This document shows positions 26,606 to 35,134 of a DNA stretch of 64,000 nucleotides, piece after piece. The notes under the pieces are model-generated. The model was not told the DNA's origin, made no database searches, and worked only from the letters and a program-made list of their open reading frames with translations. The position numbers were made by a program, and so were the translations under genes. Source of the stretch: Mycolicibacterium litorale (GTDB lineage Bacteria > Actinomycetota > Actinomycetes > Mycobacteriales > Mycobacteriaceae); assembly GCF_010731695.1 (NCBI RefSeq), contig NZ_AP022586.1, positions 4,526,001-4,590,000 of the forward strand, in the 5' to 3' direction. Numbering within the stretch: the first letter of the stretch is position 1; each line of letters begins with the position of its first letter.

Positions 26606-27208
26606 GTGGAGGACGGAAGAACTCAGGGCCGGCCGAGGGACGCATCGATCGACGACCGGGTCCTTGCGGTGACCCGGGAGCTGCTGGTCGAGACCGGCTG
26701 GGACGAACTCAGCATGCGGCAGATCGCGGTGCGCTCCGGGGTGAGCCGATCGAGCATCAACCGCCGCTGGCCGTCGAAATCGGAGCTGGTGTTCAGTGCG
26801 ATCCTCGGTGACACACCGGATCTGACGCCGTTCGCCGGCACCGACCGGCGCGGCTGGATCGACTGGGTGGCCCGCGGGAGCAGGCAGTTGTTCGCCCGCC
26901 CGGAGGTCCGGGCGGCGGTGCCCGGACTACTGCTGGCGATGGCCGAGAACGAACAGATGCGGCGCCGGCTCTGGGCGGTGTTCAGCGGCCCCGCGGTGGA
27001 ACTGTTCAGTGCCCCTTCGGCTGCGGACTCCGCCGCGGCGGTCGACGACGCCGAACGCGACGCCCGCGCGGTCCTCGCCATGGCGGCCGGTGCGGCGCTG
27101 TTCCTGTCCACCGTCGCCGTCGAGGACGACACCGACGAGGTCCATCAACGCATCTCGCGGTTGCTCACCGCGGCGGTGACGGATCAGCCGAATTCGAGCA
27201 GCGTGTAG
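26606..27208 (+). CDS. TetR family transcriptional regulator
   Basis: A 200-residue TetR protein: DRVLAVTRELLVETGWDELS, then MRQIAVRSGVSRSSINRRW and PSKSELVFSAIL form the DNA-binding domain. The C-terminal domain is not recognised. The GTG at 26606 precedes EDGRTQGRPRD. Its neighbour on the left is the divergent PucR gene, 104 bases away. Its end overlaps the convergent methyltransferase gene by 25 bases. The target is unknown. Confidence 0.83.
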   Translation: MEDGRTQGRPRDASIDDRVLAVTRELLVETGWDELSMRQIAVRSGVSRSSINRRWPSKSELVFSAILGDTPDLTPFAGTDRRGWIDWVARGSRQLFARPEVRAAVPGLLLAMAENEQMRRRLWAVFSGPAVELFSAPSAADSAAAVDDAERDARAVLAMAAGAALFLSTVAVEDDTDEVHQRISRLLTAAVTDQPNSSSV

Positions 27209-28020
27209 GCGCCGCGCATCTGTTTGGTCAGCTTCAGCTGCCAGAAGGCGGGGAACAGCCTGCGGAACAGCACACCCCGGCCCTGCGGCATCGGCAGATC
27301 GTGGACGGCACGGATTCCCGGGACGGTGTTTGCCAGATTCGCCAATTGTGCCGGGGTCAGGCTGAACGACATCGGCGGCACCCGGTAGCGGCGCGAGGCC
27401 CGCATCCCCTTGGGCGCCAGCTTCTTGACCAGCACCGGCGGCAGGTCGAAGATCATCTGCTCGCCGGGGAAACGCTTGGCGCACTCGGTGATCAGGCGCA
27501 TCGACTCCTCGGGCTGCAGGTACATCAGCAGGCCCTCGGCGGTGATGAAGACGCCGTGGGCGGTGTCCACCCGGTCCATCCACGAGAAGTCGAGTGCCGA
27601 CTGCGCGAGGTTGGTGATCCGGTCCGACGGCGGCAGCAATCGCTCGCGCAGTGCGATGACCGGTGGGAAATCGACAGTGAGCCAGCGGAAGTCGAGGTCC
27701 GGACGCGCACTGCTGATCCGCCAGAAGCTGGTCTGCAGGCCTTCGGCGAGCGCGACGACCGTGGCCGACGGATGCGCGCTGAGGTAGCGGATCGCCGCCC
27801 GGTCGAAGGCCAGCGAGCGCAGCGCCATCTCCTGGCCCTTGCGGCCGAACTTGTCGAAGTCGAAGTCGATCGAGTCGACGAGCCGGATCGCCATCGGATC
27901 GTCGATGATGGCCTGCGGGTGGCGGGCCTGATGGGCCCGGCCGTTGAGCGTCAACAGCGCCGTCTCCGAGACGCCGCTCAGGGCGCCCGCGTCGGCCTTG
28001 CCGCCGTCTGGGAGGTTCAC
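27184..28020 (-). CDS. Class I SAM methyltransferase, mycobacterial LCMT/PPM-like
   Basis: A 278-residue protein of the leucine carboxyl methyltransferase-like (TIGR00027 type) group expanded in mycobacteria. Visible elements are RAHQARHPQAIIDDPMAIRL at the N-terminus, ATVVALAEGLQTSFWRI for the SAM site, the acidic residue of FRWLTVDFPPVI, and FITAEGLLMYLQPEE. Substrates are mostly unknown. The GTG at 28020 abuts the palindrome at 28021-28036. It is divergent from the SDR gene across 43 bases. Confidence 0.83.
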   Translation of the reverse strand: MNLPDGGKADAGALSGVSETALLTLNGRAHQARHPQAIIDDPMAIRLVDSIDFDFDKFGRKGQEMALRSLAFDRAAIRYLSAHPSATVVALAEGLQTSFWRISSARPDLDFRWLTVDFPPVIALRERLLPPSDRITNLAQSALDFSWMDRVDTAHGVFITAEGLLMYLQPEESMRLITECAKRFPGEQMIFDLPPVLVKKLAPKGMRASRRYRVPPMSFSLTPAQLANLANTVPGIRAVHDLPMPQGRGVLFRRLFPAFWQLKLTKQMRGAYTLLEFG

Positions 28021-28056
28021 CGGTACCAACGTACCGACGGGGCGATCCGTATACGG
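28021..28056. promoter_or_regulatory. Two palindromes in a 43-base divergent gap
   Basis: CGGTAC-CAAC-GTACCG (28021-28036) is a perfect 6-4-6 inverted repeat touching the methyltransferase GTG. CCGTATACGG (28047-28056) is a perfect 10-base palindrome before the SDR ATG. In so short a gap these are probably shared operator or promoter elements; no regulator is adjacent. Confidence 0.4.
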
Positions 28057-28063
28057 TCCAGCT

Positions 28064-28903
28064 ATGAGTCCAATCTCGGTGATCACGGGCGGGGCGGGCG
28101 GTATGGGTGTGGCGACCGCCAGGATCGTCGGCCGCGACCACAGCCTCGTGCTCTGCGACGTCAGGAAGGACCGGCTGGACGCCGCCGTCGCCACCCTCGA
28201 CGAACTCGGCATCGAAGCCACCGCCGTGCACTGCGACGTGACCGACCGCGACGCGGTCGCGACGCTGTTCGACACCGCATCGGGCCTCGGACCCATCGCG
28301 TCGGTGATCCACACCGCGGGGGTGAGCCCGAGCATGGGCGACGCCGAGTACGTCATGCGGACCAATGCGATCGGCACGGTCAACGTCGACGAGGCGTTCT
28401 ACGCCACCGCGGGCGAGGGCGCCGCGATCGTCAACGTGGCGTCGATGGCGGCGCACCTGCTGCCCGAGGAGATCATCCCCACCAGCCTGTTCCCCCGCGC
28501 CCTCTCCGACGAGAGCGCGTTCATGTCGGACATGTTGTCCGCCTGCGAGATGGCTCCCGAAGAGGCGCGGTCGGGTCTGGCCTATGCGCTGAGCAAGACT
28601 TTCGTCCGCTGGTACAGCACCTCGCAGGCCGAACGGTTCAATGCCCGCGGACTGCGCATCGTGTCGGTGTCACCCGGCTCCGTCGACACCGAGATGGGTC
28701 GCCTGGAGGAACAGGCCGGGGCCGGCGCCATGGTGACCGACGCCGCGGTGCCGCGGTGGGGGAAACCGGAGGAGATGGCCGAACTGCTGGCGTTCTGCGC
28801 CGGCGAGCGGGCCGGCTACCTCACCGGCACCGACATCCTCAACGACGGTGGCGTGGTCGCCTCGATGCGGGAACGGGCCCGCGTCGCCGCGGATGAGGTC
28901 TGA
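28064..28903 (+). CDS. Short-chain dehydrogenase/reductase
   Basis: A 279-residue classical-type SDR. The cofactor motif is VITGGAGGMGVATARIVG at residues 6-23, followed by LCDVRKDRLDAA, and the active-site region is VNVASMAAHLL with a Tyr-x3-Lys pair in LAYALSKTFVRWY. The product is likely an NAD(H)-dependent alcohol or ketone oxidoreductase; substrate unknown. The next gene (DUF1348) starts three bases after its stop, so the two form an operon. Confidence 0.85.
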   Translation: MSPISVITGGAGGMGVATARIVGRDHSLVLCDVRKDRLDAAVATLDELGIEATAVHCDVTDRDAVATLFDTASGLGPIASVIHTAGVSPSMGDAEYVMRTNAIGTVNVDEAFYATAGEGAAIVNVASMAAHLLPEEIIPTSLFPRALSDESAFMSDMLSACEMAPEEARSGLAYALSKTFVRWYSTSQAERFNARGLRIVSVSPGSVDTEMGRLEEQAGAGAMVTDAAVPRWGKPEEMAELLAFCAGERAGYLTGTDILNDGGVVASMRERARVAADEV

Positions 28904-28906
28904 CCC

Positions 28907-29362
28907 GTGAAACCCCCTTTCACCCTGGAGACGGCGATCGCCAAAGTGCGCGCCGGAGAGGATCTCTGGAACACTCGCGATCCCCAGCGGGTTGCGCTGG
29001 CCTACACACCGGACAGCCGGTGGCGCAACCGCTCCACCTTCCTGCGCGGGCGTGCCGAGATCATCGCCTTCCTCACCGACAAGTGGGCCAGCGAACGCGA
29101 CTACCGGCTGATCAAAGAGATCTGGGCGCACAGTGAGGACCGCATCGCGGTGCGGTTCGCCTACGAGTACCACGACGCGGACGGGGCGTGGTTCCGCGCG
29201 TACGGCAACGAGAACTGGGAGTTCGCCGCCGACGGCTTGATGACGACGCGGCACGCCAGCATCAACGACGTCCCGATCAGCGCGCAGGAGCGGCTGTTCC
29301 ACTGGGATCGCAGCGGGCCTCGGCCCGGGGATCACCCGGGGCTCACCGACCTCGGATTGTGA
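28907..29362 (+). CDS. DUF1348/NTF2-like protein
   Basis: A 151-residue protein with the DUF1348 layout, a cone-shaped NTF2-like fold: [33 protein letters not shown] and [20 protein letters not shown]. The family is conserved but its activity is not established; neighbouring SDR genes suggest a small-molecule enzyme role. The GTG start follows the SDR stop by three bases. A strong terminator hairpin lies 20 bases downstream. Confidence 0.82.
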   Translation: MKPPFTLETAIAKVRAGEDLWNTRDPQRVALAYTPDSRWRNRSTFLRGRAEIIAFLTDKWASERDYRLIKEIWAHSEDRIAVRFAYEYHDADGAWFRAYGNENWEFAADGLMTTRHASINDVPISAQERLFHWDRSGPRPGDHPGLTDLGL

Positions 29363-29382
29363 ACCGGTCCGCACAACGAAAC

Positions 29383-29408
29383 GAGGGGCACCCTTTCGGG
29401 TGCCCCTC
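29383..29408. terminator. Bidirectional terminator hairpin
   Basis: GAGGGGCACCC and GGGTGCCCCTC form a perfect 11-base-pair stem with a TTTC loop. It sits between the convergent DUF1348 gene (plus) and the small secreted protein gene (minus) and can serve both. Confidence 0.85.
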
Positions 29409-29423
29409 GCCGGTGGTCTGGGG

Positions 29424-29672
29424 TCAGCGGACGGTGACGTAGACGACGCGGTCGTCGTTGTCGTAGCGGACCGAGACGATGCTGGACTGGTCGAGCGGCT
29501 TCACCATGCCCTGATGGTCGACGCGCACGGCGTAGCCGCGGTCGTCCAGAGAGCTGATGGCGTCCTCGGCGTTGCCCGGACCGGCCGGTGCGGCCTGCGC
29601 GGGGGTGGCCAGACCCAGGAAGGCGGTGGCCAGTCCGCCGGCGATGATGGTGGCGAATCCGAGCTTGTTCAT
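29424..29672 (-). CDS. Small secreted protein
   Basis: An 82-residue protein with a signal peptide (MNKLGFATIIAGGLATAFLG, cleavage after TPAQA) and a mature part of about 55 residues, without cysteines, ending VRYDNDDRVVYVTVR. It looks like the small PepSY-like or mycobacterial exported proteins; no function is assigned. A purine-rich GGGAAAGAAAGAAG lies before the ATG as Shine-Dalgarno. The 179-base region upstream, to the LigD-like gene, is unusually AT-rich and probably holds its promoter. Confidence 0.72.
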   Translation of the reverse strand: MNKLGFATIIAGGLATAFLGLATPAQAAPAGPGNAEDAISSLDDRGYAVRVDHQGMVKPLDQSSIVSVRYDNDDRVVYVTVR

Positions 29673-29851
29673 TTCCGTGACTTCTTTCTTTCCCTCTACG
29701 AACTTTGTTGTCTGAATGCGTAAACCCGCAGGTCAGAGATTTAATTCCGATGGCAGTATTTAGTGGTCCGATGGCACTTTCCGTGTATGAAAGCGACGCC
29801 GGTCACTTCGCGCGGGGGACAGCCCGATATCTGTGGTCGCAGAGCCTCGGG

Positions 29852-30811
29852 TCACTCACCGCGGGTGCGGCGTGCCCTGGCGCGGCGCTTGCCCTCGTGC
29901 ATCGCGGCCACCCGGGCGACCGGGATGGTGCGGCCGTGTTCGATCAGATCGTCCGGCAGCCGCTGCGGAGCCGGCATCGAGTCCGCCCACGGGTCGCGCC
30001 CGCCGAGGGCCTCGACGGCGGTGTGCACGGTGAAATCGGCGGGGGTGACCGACGACAGATCGGACCAGTCGACGGGGAAGGACACCGGGGTGCCCGGACG
30101 CAGCCGCGGGCTGTACGCCGCGGCGACGGTGGCGCCGCCGGCGCGGGTGGAGTCCACGAACACCTTGCCGTGCCGGTCCTCGAGGATGAACGCCGTGGTG
30201 GCCAGCGCGGGATCGAGAGCCTCGGCGCGCGCTGCGAGTGCCCTCGTCGCAGCGGCGACGTCCTCGACCGGTGCGCTGTCGTCGACCGGAACGAAGACGT
30301 GGATGCCCTTCGCCCCGCTGGTCTTGACCGCGCCCGCCAGCCCGCTGTCGGCCAGTGCCTGCCGGACCAGATGGGCGACCGCGACCACCGCGGCGAAATC
30401 GGTCTCGGTGGGCGGGTCGAGGTCGAGGACCAGGTGGGTCGGCCGGTAGATGTTCTCGGCGAGCCCCAGCGTCGGGTGGTATTCGACGGCCCGCTGATTC
30501 GCCAGCCACAGCAGCGTGCGCCGGTCGTCGCAGAGCGGGTACCGCACCTCGCGGTGTGAGCTCTCCGCCCAGATCGCCACCGTCTTCACCCAGTCCGGGG
30601 TGTACTTCGGGGCGTTCTTCTGCATGAACGGCTGCTGCCCGCGCAGCACCCGCAGCACGGTCAGCGGGCGCCCGGCGAGACCGGGCAGGATCCGGTCGGC
30701 GACGGCGTCGAGATAGTCGACCAGGTCGCGTTTGGTCGCCCCGGCGTCCGGGCTCAGCGGCTGGTCGAGGTTGGTCAGATCGACCCCGGCGCGGCTTTCC
30801 CCGGCGCTCAC
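29852..30811 (-). CDS. Stand-alone LigD-type polymerase (PolD/Prim-PolC-like)
   Basis: A 319-residue archaeo-eukaryotic primase-like polymerase corresponding to the POL domain of mycobacterial LigD without ligase or phosphoesterase domains. Diagnostic segments are QPFMQKNAPKYTPDWV, the catalytic DxD in LVLDLDPPTETD, SGAKGIHVFVPVDD and RHGKVFVDSTRAGGATVAAAY. Such proteins fill short gaps with ribonucleotides in end joining or excision repair. It ends with a basic RRARARRTRGE tail. Start is GTG at 30811. No ku or ligD gene is in the window. Confidence 0.85.
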   Translation of the reverse strand: MSAGESRAGVDLTNLDQPLSPDAGATKRDLVDYLDAVADRILPGLAGRPLTVLRVLRGQQPFMQKNAPKYTPDWVKTVAIWAESSHREVRYPLCDDRRTLLWLANQRAVEYHPTLGLAENIYRPTHLVLDLDPPTETDFAAVVAVAHLVRQALADSGLAGAVKTSGAKGIHVFVPVDDSAPVEDVAAATRALAARAEALDPALATTAFILEDRHGKVFVDSTRAGGATVAAAYSPRLRPGTPVSFPVDWSDLSSVTPADFTVHTAVEALGGRDPWADSMPAPQRLPDDLIEHGRTIPVARVAAMHEGKRRARARRTRGE

Positions 30812-30855
30812 CCGTCCGACTCTATGCGCGCCGCGCGGTCACCGGGGCTGCGAAA

Positions 30856-30916
30856 CGCCAGACTGAACTCACGCAGGCGGGCTCTCGCACGTTGTCTGCG
30901 GGACTTCAGTCTGGCG
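30856..30916. repeat. Long perfect inverted repeat near TVP38-like gene end
   Basis: CGCCAGACTGAA (30856-30867) and TTCAGTCTGGCG (30905-30916) pair over 12 bases; the 37-base loop contains a further CGCAG/CTGCG stem. It overlaps the stop codon of the TVP38-like gene and precedes the LigD-like polymerase gene on the same strand. It may act as a terminator or be an intergenic palindromic repeat. Confidence 0.75.
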
Positions 30917-31601
30917 CCCGCTTGTGGCCGCGCCACCGGCGGTAGCCCCGGTGCGCGGCAAAGGCGCCCACCACCGCCGTCACACACCAGATTCCGATCG
31001 CGGTGTAGGCCAGCGGTGACGACAGGTCACCGATCGACGCTCCCAGCGCGGTGTAGACGAACGCGCGGGGCACCGATCCGATGAACGCGCCGACGGCCAT
31101 CTGCCACAGCGGAACCCCGAACGCGCCGAAGGCATACGACGCCAGCGCGTCGGAGATGCCGGGGATGAACCGCTGGCCCACCACCGCCCAGAGACCGCGC
31201 CGCTGAATCTGCGCGTCCAGGAGGTCGGCGCGTTCGGCGCCCAGCAGCGCTCGGGCGCTGTCGCGTCCGGCCCGCCTGCCCACCAGGCTCGCGACGACCG
31301 CGGTGCCGACCGTCGCACCCAGCGTGACGAACGTGCCCAGCACCGGACCGAACAGCAGACCGCTGCCGCCGGCCAGCAGCGGCCCAGGCACGAACAGCGC
31401 GCCGAGCGCCGCCGAGACCACGACATAGGCCAGCGGCGCGGCGGGTCCGGTCGCGGCGACGGCGCCTCGGACCGCGTCGACGTCGATCACCCGCTCGACG
31501 GCCACCAGATAGAACAGGGCGAACACGAGCACCGCGAACACGGCGAGCCGAACGATGTGGCGCCGCCGGGAGATCACCGGCGCACCGTCGGGTGCGGTCA
31601 T
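30906..31601 (-). CDS. TVP38/TMEM64 (DedA-like) membrane protein
   Basis: A 231-residue inner-membrane protein with about six helices, a VTT/SNARE-associated domain seen in FVPGPLLAGGSGLLFGPVLG and the re-entrant segment QRFIPGISDALASYAFGAFG, including the conserved GxF and FIPG elements. The family includes lipid scramblases and transporters. The ATG at 31601 is followed by a basic stretch (ISRRRHIVRL) before helix one. Its 3' end carries half of a large inverted repeat. Confidence 0.8.
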   Translation of the reverse strand: MTAPDGAPVISRRRHIVRLAVFAVLVFALFYLVAVERVIDVDAVRGAVAATGPAAPLAYVVVSAALGALFVPGPLLAGGSGLLFGPVLGTFVTLGATVGTAVVASLVGRRAGRDSARALLGAERADLLDAQIQRRGLWAVVGQRFIPGISDALASYAFGAFGVPLWQMAVGAFIGSVPRAFVYTALGASIGDLSSPLAYTAIGIWCVTAVVGAFAAHRGYRRWRGHKRAPD

Positions 31602-31694
31602 GTCGTCCGCGGGGAGGTGGTCATGCTGACCGCGATCCTGCCGCAGGGCCGTGAACCTGTCGCATCCGGCCGCCGCGCAGGTAATCTCGGGCCC

Positions 31695-32351
31695 ATGTCC
31701 GGCCGGCCCGACGCACCCGGCGAGGCGCCCGTGCCGGATCCCGCACCGCCGATCCAGACCCTGTTCGCCCGGGCGGGTGGGATCAGCGGGCTCGTCTCCA
31801 CCGCGCTGCCGGTGGCCACCTTCGCACCCACGTCGGCGGTCTTCGGACTGGTACCCGCGATCGTCGCGGCGCTCGCCGCCGCGGCCGTGATCCTCGGATG
31901 GCGGCTGCTGCGTGGGGAATCTCTTCGTCCCGCCCTGCTCGGCTTCGCCGCGGTGGCGCTGTGCGCGGGCGTCGCCTGGATCACCGGGCGCAGCAAGGAC
32001 TTCTACCTGCCCGGTATCTGGATGTATCTCGGGTTGGCCGTCGTCTTCACGCTGTCGGTGGTGGTGCGCAGGCCCGCCGTCGGCGTGATGTGGGCCTGGT
32101 TCACCGGGCGGGACGGTTCGTGGCGACGGAACCGGCGGGTGCTGCTCGTCTTCGACGCCGCGACCCTGATGATGGCCCTGGTGTCGTGGACGCGCTTCTT
32201 CGTGCAGTTCTACCTGTACGACACCGACCGGGAGGGGTTGCTGGCGATCGCACGGCTGGCGATGGGCTGGCCGGTGTTCCTGGTGACGACCACGCTGATC
32301 TATTTCGCGATCCGCGCCGCCGGCCGGGCCATGACTGTCTCGGGGACCTAA
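31695..32351 (+). CDS. DUF3159 membrane protein
   Basis: A 218-residue integral membrane protein of an actinobacterial family (DUF3159) with about five to six helices, recognised by LFARAGGISGLVSTALPVAT, WRLLRGESLRPALLGFA and WAWFTGRDGSWRRNRRVLLV. Function is unknown. I chose the ATG at 31695; in-frame starts upstream (31623) lack support. It is divergent from the TVP38-like gene and followed on the same strand by a secreted-protein gene. Confidence 0.82.
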   Translation: MSGRPDAPGEAPVPDPAPPIQTLFARAGGISGLVSTALPVATFAPTSAVFGLVPAIVAALAAAAVILGWRLLRGESLRPALLGFAAVALCAGVAWITGRSKDFYLPGIWMYLGLAVVFTLSVVVRRPAVGVMWAWFTGRDGSWRRNRRVLLVFDAATLMMALVSWTRFFVQFYLYDTDREGLLAIARLAMGWPVFLVTTTLIYFAIRAAGRAMTVSGT

Positions 32352-32413
32352 CGAATCCGTTGTGGCTCGGTGTCGACGCTCGCACTCGCCGCCTCGACGT
32401 GGTCGAGTGGACG

Positions 32414-32932
32414 ATGATGCCCACTTCCAGTTCGATCTTCTGCTGGTCCGTCGCCGCCGCGGCGGGGACGGTGCTGTTCGCGTTCGGCACGCAGCCGGCC
32501 GCGGCCGCACCCGCCTCCGACGCGCAGGGGTTCCTCGACTCGACCGCCCGTTGCGCGGCCCCCAGCACCGCGGTGGCGTACGGCAGGACCGACAGCTCGC
32601 GGATCGCGGTCTGCAAATCGCCCGACGGCAAGTACCAGTACCGCGGGGTGCGGGTGCGCGACGGCGCCAAGTTGATCACCGCGGCGACGGCCACGGGCGA
32701 CGGTGAGTTCACCGCCGCGAACGACGTCGCCACCTACACCGTGACCGCCGACGCGTTGACCGTGACCATCGGCGACGACGTCATCCGCGAGGAGACGATG
32801 GTGGAGTTCCACGGCCCGGCCGCCACTCCGGCCGCTCCGGCGTCTCCGGGCGTCGGACCCGCGCCCACCACGACGCCGACCAAACCGCTCGGTCCGCCGT
32901 TGCCCGCGGAGGTCGGCGGAAGCGGCAGCTAG
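32414..32932 (+). CDS. Secreted hypothetical protein
   Basis: A 172-residue exported protein. The signal peptide is MMPTSSSIFCWSVAAAAGTV with cleavage near PAAAAPA. The mature part has two cysteines (ARCAAPST and AVCKSPDG), a beta-rich core and a Pro/Thr-rich tail. It is similar in plan to mycobacterial exported proteins of unknown function. A second ATG lies at 32417. Its last four bases overlap the end of the convergent CobW-like gene. Confidence 0.72.
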   Translation: MMPTSSSIFCWSVAAAAGTVLFAFGTQPAAAAPASDAQGFLDSTARCAAPSTAVAYGRTDSSRIAVCKSPDGKYQYRGVRVRDGAKLITAATATGDGEFTAANDVATYTVTADALTVTIGDDVIREETMVEFHGPAATPAAPASPGVGPAPTTTPTKPLGPPLPAEVGGSGS

Positions 32933-33945
32933 ATGCTGAGTCGCTTGTAGCGCTGCAGGCGGCGCAGTCCGGCCGTCGGCACCGGACCGTCCAGCGGCCG
33001 CAGGGCCGCCTCCACCCGCGCCCGGACCTCGTCGACGTCGAAGCCGGTCCCGATCGCCACCAGGGAGTTGCCCGCGCCGGTGCCCGCCGCGACGTGCACG
33101 TTGGGGCCGACGACGTTGACGACGTAGGTCCGCACCCGTTCGCGATACCGGACGGCCACCGTGCCCTTGAGTCGGTACACCCCGGCCGGCGGGTGCTCGA
33201 GCAGGTCGAACAGCGCGCCGGGGTCGATGCAGCCCGTGCTGGTCGCCGTCACCGAGACCGCGTGCACGTGATGGTGGGGGTGGTCGTCGGGGGCGCCGTC
33301 GATGAGCAGTTCGCGAAAGGACAGCTGACCGGCCTCGGGTTCCGCGTCGGCCACGTCGTAGAGCAGCGCCGGATCCACCCGCCCGCCGACGGCGCCGACG
33401 ATGTGCGCCTCCGGATGCCGTTCGCGCACCCGGGATTCGATGCGGTCGAGGGTGGCCGCACGGTCGGCGTCCGGAATCTGGTCGAGTTTGTTGACCACGA
33501 CCAGGGAGGCGGCGGCGTAGCGGGCGGGCGGTGAGCTGTCGCGGTCGACGGTCTCGAAATGCATCGCGGCGTCGATGACGTCGACGACGCCACCGGGCCG
33601 CACCCGGTCCACCCCGCTGAACCGGATGATCCGCGACACCGCGACCGGGTCGGCCAGCCCGCTGGCCTCCACGATGATCGCGTCGAGGCCCAGCTTCGGG
33701 TCGGCCAGCCGCTCCAACGCCGCGTCGAGGCCGCCTTCGTCGGGCAGACAGCAGATGCAGCCGCCGGCGATGGACGCCGGTTCGTCGACCTGTCCGGTCA
33801 CCAGGGCGGCGTCGACGTTGAGTTCACCGAAGTCGTTGATGACCACGCCGACCCGTGCGTCGGGCGCCCGCAGCACATGGTTGAGCAGGCTGGTCTTACC
33901 GGCACCGAGGTAGCCGGTCAACGCGATGACCGGAATTGCCGCCAC
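32929..33945 (-). CDS. CobW/COG0523 family metal-chaperone GTPase
   Basis: A 338-residue G3E GTPase. Walker A is LTGYLGAGKTSLLNHVL at the N-terminus, then VVINDFGELNVDAALV, the metal-binding CxCC in SIAGGCICCLPDEGG, the guanine motif VVNKLDQI and a His cluster DDHPHHHVHA before the CobW C-terminal domain. Such proteins deliver zinc, cobalt or iron to client proteins. The GTG at 33945 with AAGGAG upstream is the best start; the frame is open to 34014. It follows the nrfD-like gene by 123 bases on the same strand, so a role in metal supply for the formate dehydrogenase or another client is possible but unproven. Confidence 0.85.
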   Translation of the reverse strand: MAAIPVIALTGYLGAGKTSLLNHVLRAPDARVGVVINDFGELNVDAALVTGQVDEPASIAGGCICCLPDEGGLDAALERLADPKLGLDAIIVEASGLADPVAVSRIIRFSGVDRVRPGGVVDVIDAAMHFETVDRDSSPPARYAAASLVVVNKLDQIPDADRAATLDRIESRVRERHPEAHIVGAVGGRVDPALLYDVADAEPEAGQLSFRELLIDGAPDDHPHHHVHAVSVTATSTGCIDPGALFDLLEHPPAGVYRLKGTVAVRYRERVRTYVVNVVGPNVHVAAGTGAGNSLVAIGTGFDVDEVRARVEAALRPLDGPVPTAGLRRLQRYKRLSI

Positions 33946-34068
33946 CGGACTCCTTCCCTCAGTGCGCCGTGCTCGCAGGAGTCTAGGCGCCGTCGTCGGC
34001 GGCGGTACTGGCATCGGTTCCCGGGCTTCTCCGGGGGCGCGGGTTTCGCCGCCACCCGACTGTGACCG

Positions 34069-35103
34069 TCAGCGGCTCCGCGTCAGCGTGCGCGAAGCGG
34101 CCGTGCGCGCCCGGCGGACTGTCGCGGTGAACCGGGGGAACTGCGCACCGGGCGCGTCGCCGCGCGCCTGCTCGCCGGCGGCGAGCCGCTGACGCTGCGG
34201 CACCACAACGTATTTCGGGTCTCTGGTCGACTCCACGCCTGCCTCGAACACTCCGAAGCGCTGCAGTGCACTGCCGGCGAGCAGCGCCGCACCCGACACG
34301 GCGAGCACCGCCCGGTTGCGGCCCACGACTGCCCCGGCCGCGCCGCCGACGGTCAGGATCTCCGACCACTGCCGCAGCCGGTGTGCCCTGCCGGTGGTGT
34401 ACGCCTCGCCGACGAATCCGATCCGGCGCTCCATCGTCCGTGACGCCGCCACCTCGAGTGCTGCGCCCGCGACCGCCATCCGGCGGGCGGGCCCGGACTC
34501 GGCGAGCGGCGCCAGCATCATGCCGAGCCCGCCGCCGCTGGCCGCCGCCGAACCGGTGAACACGAACGGCAGATACGGGTGTGCTTCATGCCACGCCGGA
34601 ACGGCTGTGTGCGACAACAGGACCGCGGTGTAGGACGCCACCCCCGGCGCCACCGCCGCGGCCTCCAGCCCGGCCGGGCGCGCCGCCCACCCGAGCAGGC
34701 GGCCCAGCCGCGTACGCCGCCACCGGGCGGGCATCAGCTCGGCTGCGGCGGCCAGCCCGGCACCCGGGCCGTAGGCGCCGAGGATCCACGTGCCCATGCT
34801 CATCGGCGAGCTCGGCTTGGCCACCCGCAGCATGTGGTGGAACCGCTCGGGCCTGCCGAGGTCGCCGATCAGGAAGTACATACTCGCCAGCAGGCTGACC
34901 AGCGACCCGATCCGCGAGACCTTCCGCAGGCCGGGCCGGCCCGTCAGATCGGCGCCCGCGCCCAGCATCGCCGACCCGGCCGACAGGCCGCCGGCGAACA
35001 GGTACGCGGCGATCATCCAGTTCCACACCGGAGTCTTGAGGATCTGCCGGCCGTAGTAGGACTGGAACTCCGCGCGCGGAACGGCCAACTGTTCGCGCGG
35101 CAT
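34069..35103 (-). CDS. NrfD-like membrane subunit of formate dehydrogenase
   Basis: A 344-residue integral membrane protein of the NrfD/PsrC family with about eight helices: TPVWNWMIAAYLFAGGLSAG opens the family signature, then LGRPERFHHMLRVAKPSSPM. It replaces the cytochrome b (FdnI/FdoI) of enterobacterial enzymes and would pass electrons to menaquinone without heme. The ATG at 35103 follows GGGTGAG. It is the third gene of the fdh operon, 31 bases after fdhB. The C-terminal 60 residues are soluble and basic. Confidence 0.85.
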   Translation of the reverse strand: MPREQLAVPRAEFQSYYGRQILKTPVWNWMIAAYLFAGGLSAGSAMLGAGADLTGRPGLRKVSRIGSLVSLLASMYFLIGDLGRPERFHHMLRVAKPSSPMSMGTWILGAYGPGAGLAAAAELMPARWRRTRLGRLLGWAARPAGLEAAAVAPGVASYTAVLLSHTAVPAWHEAHPYLPFVFTGSAAASGGGLGMMLAPLAESGPARRMAVAGAALEVAASRTMERRIGFVGEAYTTGRAHRLRQWSEILTVGGAAGAVVGRNRAVLAVSGAALLAGSALQRFGVFEAGVESTRDPKYVVVPQRQRLAAGEQARGDAPGAQFPRFTATVRRARTAASRTLTRSR

Positions 35104-35134
35104 CAGCTCACCCTTCTGCTCTTCGCGCGAGCGC

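Noticed and set aside
33946..34068. Riboswitch before the CobW-like gene
   Set aside because: The 123-base gap shows no cobalamin or other riboswitch signature that I recognise.
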